This document shows positions 61,401 to 64,000 of a DNA stretch of 64,000 bases, in pieces (positions within the stretch are counted from its first letter, which is position 1; each line of letters opens with the position of its first letter). The translations under genes were made by a program, and so were the position numbers. The notes below the pieces were generated by a model. That model searched no databases. It was not told the DNA's origin and saw only the letters and a list, made by a program, of their open reading frames with translations. The DNA is from Choristoneura fumiferana (taxonomy: Eukaryota > Arthropoda > Insecta > Lepidoptera > Tortricidae), in contig NC_133485.1 in assembly GCF_025370935.1 (NCBI RefSeq), positions 10,635,814-10,699,813 on the forward strand. Reading direction: 5' to 3'.

Positions 61401-63164
61401 AACCAATAACATTAGCCACAAAAAACATTAAATACATACTTCTTCACATTTATCTTATCATAACTATCTCAAAGACTGATGTATATTTTCTTTATCCAAG
61501 GTATACGAATATAAAGATTGATTTTTTCAATTATATTCATCATTTTTTAGTAAGTTGTTCAACCTTCTACGGAAAGAGGTTACGTCAAACTAAAAGTAGT
61601 TTTCCTGAAATACCTATGTCACTTTTCAAGTTGTAACAGTATTCACTGAAGGTATAGGTTCAACTGTATGGGAAAGACTTTACCACAAAACAGAAATGTA
61701 CAGAAGTCAATCTCATTGTAACTTCACTTTTCATACCTACGCGGGCGCTCTACTAGGGTTGTCAACTATGGCTTATGCATAAAAAACTATTGTGGTAATG
61801 GCACTCGTATCTTAGTTGTTTGATTTATTGTTGAGAATGAAATGGGAAGAATAGAAATATAAATTAATAATAACTAAAAACAATCATGTTAATGTCATTG
61901 TTATATTACAAATTTGTCACAGAACATATCTTGCGACGATTACGACATTGGCGAAATGCACGATTATTATATTTTAAAGTGTAGTAAATTCACATTATTG
62001 CTCTATCGTGCTCGCACTGGTCCCAACCGGTCCGAGATTTCGTGTCTGTGAGCCGTGTATATGTGTGCGTTGCTCGGGCGCGTATGTAGATTGATTTCTG
62101 TACTTGTCTGTTTTGTGACTGTACTGTTTATGCCAAGTGTTACCGTCGATGTGGTCGACACATATGCGTTGATCCTCGCGGAAAGCTGGCGTGTCGCGCC
62201 CGCACTGACAGACGCATCCTTCACCGCCCATCGGTAGTGCTGTACCGTGTGATACCTCCATACACCTGGTCATGCCGCATTCAGCGCCTGGAAACAATAA
62301 CAATAAGGTGATAAACACAGGTTTTTACAAAGACAGGAGTTTCCAAATGGTGGTGCTCTCTCAGGGGCGTCACGATAGTACGCTCAGGTCACGGCAGGCG
62401 TATCTAGTCCTATACTATACCAATACTTTTTTTGAAGAGTCCATTAATAAATAGTTTGTATACGAGATTATAAATATTATTTGGCTGTAAATATGGTTTA
62501 GGAACTAATTGCAAATTTAAATATATAAAGAAGTACAAATAAGTGCACTGTCATATAATGAGATACATATCATGTAGGCCAACTTATCCTTTACAGAATC
62601 TCCATCAGCCAGCACATAATGTATAACATAATTATATATATAAATATATAGCATATTTTTAAGGTTTCAAATAGGCATGTACCATTCTTTTTCTTTTCCT
62701 TTATTTGGCTGCAGCTGAAAATCAGCGCTGTGGTTCCGTACCTCAGCATTGCTGAGCTGCCTGCCCTTTCGGCTATAACTTTAAGTAAACCTACTTAATT
62801 AAACATTAAGTTATGTACCAGATGTATTTTACCTATGTATTTATATTGCCCAAGATATTGCTTGCCGAATTAACATTTTCTTTCTTTCAAATATCTTAGA
62901 ATTTGATTGACTATGAAAAACTGCTCTACCTACATAAAAAAAAATGCAAACCGTTTAGAAACCAGCATAAATGATTTTTGGCTAAAGTTTTAAACTGAGA
63001 TGAATAGAAAGTGTTAATAAACAATTTTATTTTCGATACTTACTGACAAGAGCAAAAAGATCTCCAGTGGCGAATCTCGTAACGTTTGCCAGCGCCACCT
63101 CTCCGCCGGGAGTGTTAGCGCTCGACGCGCCAACCGCCATCAACAGAAGCAACGCTAACGCCAT
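53062..63164 (-). CDS. sha: shavenoid, single-pass membrane protein of cuticular hair formation (9 coding exons)
   Basis: Joined exons on the minus strand, in order: 63164-63044, 62287-62144, 59979-59869, 59700-59567, 56802-56664, 56326-56061, 55982-55869, 55791-55501, 55422-53062. All junctions are GT/AG and the phases agree, giving 3681 nt and 1226 residues. Visible parts: signal peptide about 1-16, an NVT sequon at residue 27, an ectodomain with ten cysteines (44, 49, 65, 67, 69, 83, 90, 132, 192, 204), a transmembrane helix about 243-267, a basic stop-transfer stretch, and a long polar cytoplasmic tail with a seven-proline run at 679-685. The ectodomain motifs (FREDQRICVD, LPLKGQIMYPS, FGLYRDEGSTFLQ, CAAFRVAG) match my memory of Drosophila Shavenoid, which is required for wing hairs and denticles and is a Shavenbaby target. 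The ATG was chosen because an in-frame TGA lies shortly upstream and the signal peptide starts there. Orthology is by recall, not by alignment. Confidence 0.88.
55501..55791 (-). CDS. sha: sha coding exon 8 (cytoplasmic tail)
   Basis: The acceptor is TTTCAG|AAA and the donor AAG|GTAATT; the exon is 291 nt, phase 0 and 97 codons. It encodes a basic, Ser/Arg-rich stretch and ends with LYFNPVFFEAEHLK. The reading frame runs straight through the following 78-base intron, so a naive ORF call fuses exons 8 and 9 with 26 spurious residues. Confidence 0.85.
55869..55982 (-). CDS. sha: sha coding exon 7 (juxtamembrane cytoplasmic)
   Basis: The acceptor is TTTACAG and the donor AAG|GTAACT; the exon is 114 nt and phase 0 at both ends. 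It encodes 38 mostly polar residues (NPLMKLDGDFLNDAGLSD, then a Ser/Thr/Glu-rich end). It is flanked by introns of only 77 and 78 bases. Confidence 0.85.
56061..56326 (-). CDS. sha: sha coding exon 6 (transmembrane segment)
   Basis: The acceptor is TTTGCAG and the donor ATG|GTAAAA; the exon is 266 nt. It encodes the only transmembrane helix of the predicted protein (core AIGVCVLMLVFVYAAGIVFY), immediately followed by the basic stretch HYKQRQKRKDKD. This places the N-terminus outside and the long tail in the cytoplasm. Confidence 0.87.
56664..56802 (-). CDS. sha: sha coding exon 5 (membrane-proximal ectodomain)
   Basis: The acceptor is GCTGTTAG|TGG and the donor G|GTGAGT; the exon is 139 nt. 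It encodes LEGRLVAVHVLCSAPT and SCAAFRVAGASHTIG, with the last two ectodomain cysteines (192 and 204). The upstream intron is about 2.8 kb and is partly filled with transposon remnants. Confidence 0.85.
58562..58667 (+). mobile_element. CR1-like LINE 3' end within sha intron 4
   Basis: 'cttaggcctctaggttggca' and 'ggtgatctcttaccatcagg' and 'agacccacttgctcgtttgc', then an A-rich tail. It is antisense to sha. Confidence 0.7.
59415..59550. mobile_element. diverged MITE, CCTGTTTCACCA family, copy 2
   Basis: The inner pair 'gatgccatctctgttt' and 'gaagacggcatcac' and the right end 'agagaatggtgaag' correspond to the element at 23801-23939. The left end is decayed. It lies 17 bases from sha exon 4. 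Confidence 0.5.
59567..59700 (-). CDS. sha: sha coding exon 4 (ectodomain)
   Basis: The acceptor is TTTTCAG and the donor CAG|GTAAAT; the exon is 134 nt and ends in phase 0. It encodes AVCAVTSAQYLSPSGW and then a VPFGLYRDEGSTFLQ segment. It is separated from exon 3 by a 168-base intron that contains an oppositely oriented tRNA-Glu gene. Confidence 0.86.
59737..59808 (+). tRNA. tRNA-Glu(CTC), nested in a sha intron
   Basis: This is a 72-nt cloverleaf. The acceptor strands TCCGGTA and TACCGGA pair fully. The anticodon arm CCTGG-CTCTCAC-CCAGG gives anticodon CTC. A-box-like TGGTCTAGTGGCTAGGA and B box GGTTCGATTCC are both present. A T6 run at about 59812-59817 fits a Pol III terminator. No CCA is encoded, as usual in eukaryotes. 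It lies antisense inside the 168-base sha intron, about 36 bases from exon 4 and 60 bases from exon 3. Confidence 0.95.
59869..59979 (-). CDS. sha: sha coding exon 3 (ectodomain)
   Basis: The acceptor is TTTTCAG and the donor G|GTAAGT; the exon is 111 nt and phase 1 at both ends. It encodes ECLMASFGRGATKPQIP and LPLKGQIMYPSKEIVFTG. As I recall it, the fly protein carries a closely similar stretch at the same place. Confidence 0.85.
60410..60815 (+). repeat. dispersed ~450-base repeat, copy C (in sha intron 2)
   Basis: It runs from 'aaacttctcatgttcgtaaa' to 'ctcgttttaggctcttgttg'. It is shorter than copy A (the 'accaaggcaatcaggtgtaa' part is missing) but keeps the foldback 'cccattttcccctcg' with 'tcgggtaaaatgg'. 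Confidence 0.82.
60974..61085. mobile_element. foldback MITE flanked by TA (TACAGTCAA ends)
   Basis: A 112-base palindromic element in sha intron 2. 'tacagtcaacggcagagata' with 'tcgacacggccaaagttgca' pairs with 'tgtaactttagccgtgtcga' and 'tatctttgcccttgactgta'. The TA at each end suggests a mariner-type family. Confidence 0.85.
62144..62287 (-). CDS. sha: sha coding exon 2 (cysteine-rich ectodomain)
   Basis: The acceptor is TTTCCAG and the donor G|GTAACA; the exon is 144 nt and phase 1 at both ends. It encodes six of the ten ectodomain cysteines, including the C-x-C-x-C run GCVCQCGRDTPAFRED, followed by RICVD. This is the most diagnostic Shavenoid segment. Confidence 0.85.
62288..63043 (-). 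other. sha: sha intron 1 with a LINE 3'-UTR scrap
   Basis: It is 756 bases. 62686-62790 contains 'ggctgcagctgaaaatcagc' and 'gctgtggttccgtacctcag', the complement of the 3' UTR seen at 12530-12560. No exon is seen. Confidence 0.6.
63044..63164 (-). CDS. sha: sha coding exon 1 (signal peptide)
   Basis: The ATG is at 63164-63162. There are 40 codons plus one base, and the exon ends at a GTAAGT donor. It encodes a hydrophobic leader (MALALLLLMAVGASSA) with a likely cleavage after residue 16, then the start of the ectodomain with an N-V-T glycosylation sequon. An in-frame TGA about nine codons upstream rules out a longer start in this exon. Confidence 0.82.
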
Positions 63165-64000
63165 CTCTATACAACTTCGAGCACTGAATCAAAGGCACGT
63201 CCCCGAAGTCATTTTCTGTTTATTTCCAGATGGCATCTGCCTTCTTTTCTGTTTACATGTTTCGGGTATCGTTCAAGCTGCTTGTGAGAATTCATTTTGA
63301 TGATCTAGTGTGATCTGTGAAATAAAAGATACAAGTTGAACTTATTTTGTAGTTTAAATTAACTTTGTCGAAAAAATACCGACAACTTTTGAGACTATTT
63401 TTATCTAGGGGAGACCTCTGAAAACCTTTTTATAAATTAAATCGGGCATTAGTTTGTTAGGCTGTAATTTCATCATTTTGTGGACGACCATTGACTGTAC
63501 TGGAATGGTGTAGGTGTACCACCTTTTTAGAATTTTGTACCCAAACCATGCCAATGGGACACTATAGCTAAGATAGGTCCATCCGTAAGTCCATCTGTCA
63601 ACTGAATCTTATGATCCGTAATAATATTTAGCCAGGTAGATAATTAAAATTGTTTAACATAGTCAATAACAACAAATAAAAAAATATATTATTAGGTATG
63701 TAGGTACATATTGGAGGAACTCCTTATAAAAGTACTATATTTTGCTCAGTTTTAAATCTTAACAATGGCAAATATATACAATGGCACGAAACACTTGGTG
63801 TGTGGGTCAGACTCACACTTGACCGCTTGTATTTACATAATATGCCATTTCAAAAATGGTAATATTTTTTGGTCATGGATATAAATTCTTAGAAAGCCCT
63901 AAGCTGTATCTATTTGGAAGTTAACCGTATTAGTGGAACTTTTAAATGACCTTAGTTAGTAGAGCCGACAGTTTCGTAGCTACCAAGGGGCTAGGCGGGG
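63165..64000. other. region 5' of sha: UTR or promoter side
   Basis: This lies upstream of the sha start codon on the minus strand. It should hold the 5' UTR and possibly the promoter, or the end of an intron behind a non-coding first exon. I see no clear TATA box or initiator that I would commit to, and no other gene. Confidence 0.35.

Larger units (their letters stand above)
59980..62143 (-). other. sha: sha intron 2 (about 2.2 kb)
   Basis: Flanked by G|GTAACA and TTTTCAG. It carries copy C of the 450-base repeat and a TA-flanked MITE. No further exon was recognised. Confidence 0.6.

Noticed and set aside
62003..62318. Minus-strand frames continuing past sha exon 2
   Set aside because: Downstream of 62144 they run into intron 2 past a consensus donor; upstream of 62287 they are intron 1.

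Overview
This is eukaryotic chromosomal DNA from an insect, almost certainly a moth or butterfly. It is AT-rich and intron-bearing. It is full of short non-autonomous transposons and LINE/SINE debris of the kinds common in lepidopteran genomes. It carries eukaryotic tRNA genes and one gene recognisable from its protein sequence. No virus, plasmid, operon, CRISPR array or rRNA was seen.

The only protein-coding gene I can name fills 53.0-63.2 kb on the minus strand. It is the lepidopteran orthologue of Drosophila shavenoid (sha), a single-pass membrane protein needed for actin-based cuticular hairs and denticles. I assembled nine coding exons with consensus splice sites and consistent phases. 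They give a 1226-residue protein: signal peptide, cysteine-containing ectodomain, one transmembrane helix, and a long cytoplasmic tail encoded mostly by the last exon. Candidate poly(A) signals lie about 740-770 bases past the stop codon.

Three tRNA genes are intact: tRNA-Leu(AAG) on the minus strand at 37.5 kb, tRNA-Ile(AAT) on the plus strand at 46.7 kb, and tRNA-Glu(CTC) at 59.7 kb. The last sits inside a 168-base sha intron on the opposite strand. One further possible coding exon (17775-17873, plus strand, 33 codons, strong donor site) may be the first coding exon of a gene I could not identify or follow.

The remaining 1-52 kb is non-coding or mobile. It holds a six-copy family of CAGGG-ended MITEs between 13.8 and 43.2 kb, a repeat of about 715 bases present at 13.5 and 19.2 kb with that MITE at the same internal position, and a cluster of three tRNA-derived SINEs at 20.8-23.1 kb. 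There are several long hairpins and TIR elements (5.2, 6.8, 25.8, 31.9, 40.2, 50.0, 51.7 and 61.0 kb), three copies of a repeat of about 450 bases (44.9, 47.2, 60.4 kb), and decayed RTE, CR1 and Jockey-like LINE ends. I found no convincing new multi-gene system. The points most worth checking are features of sha, the orphan exon and the structured repeats.
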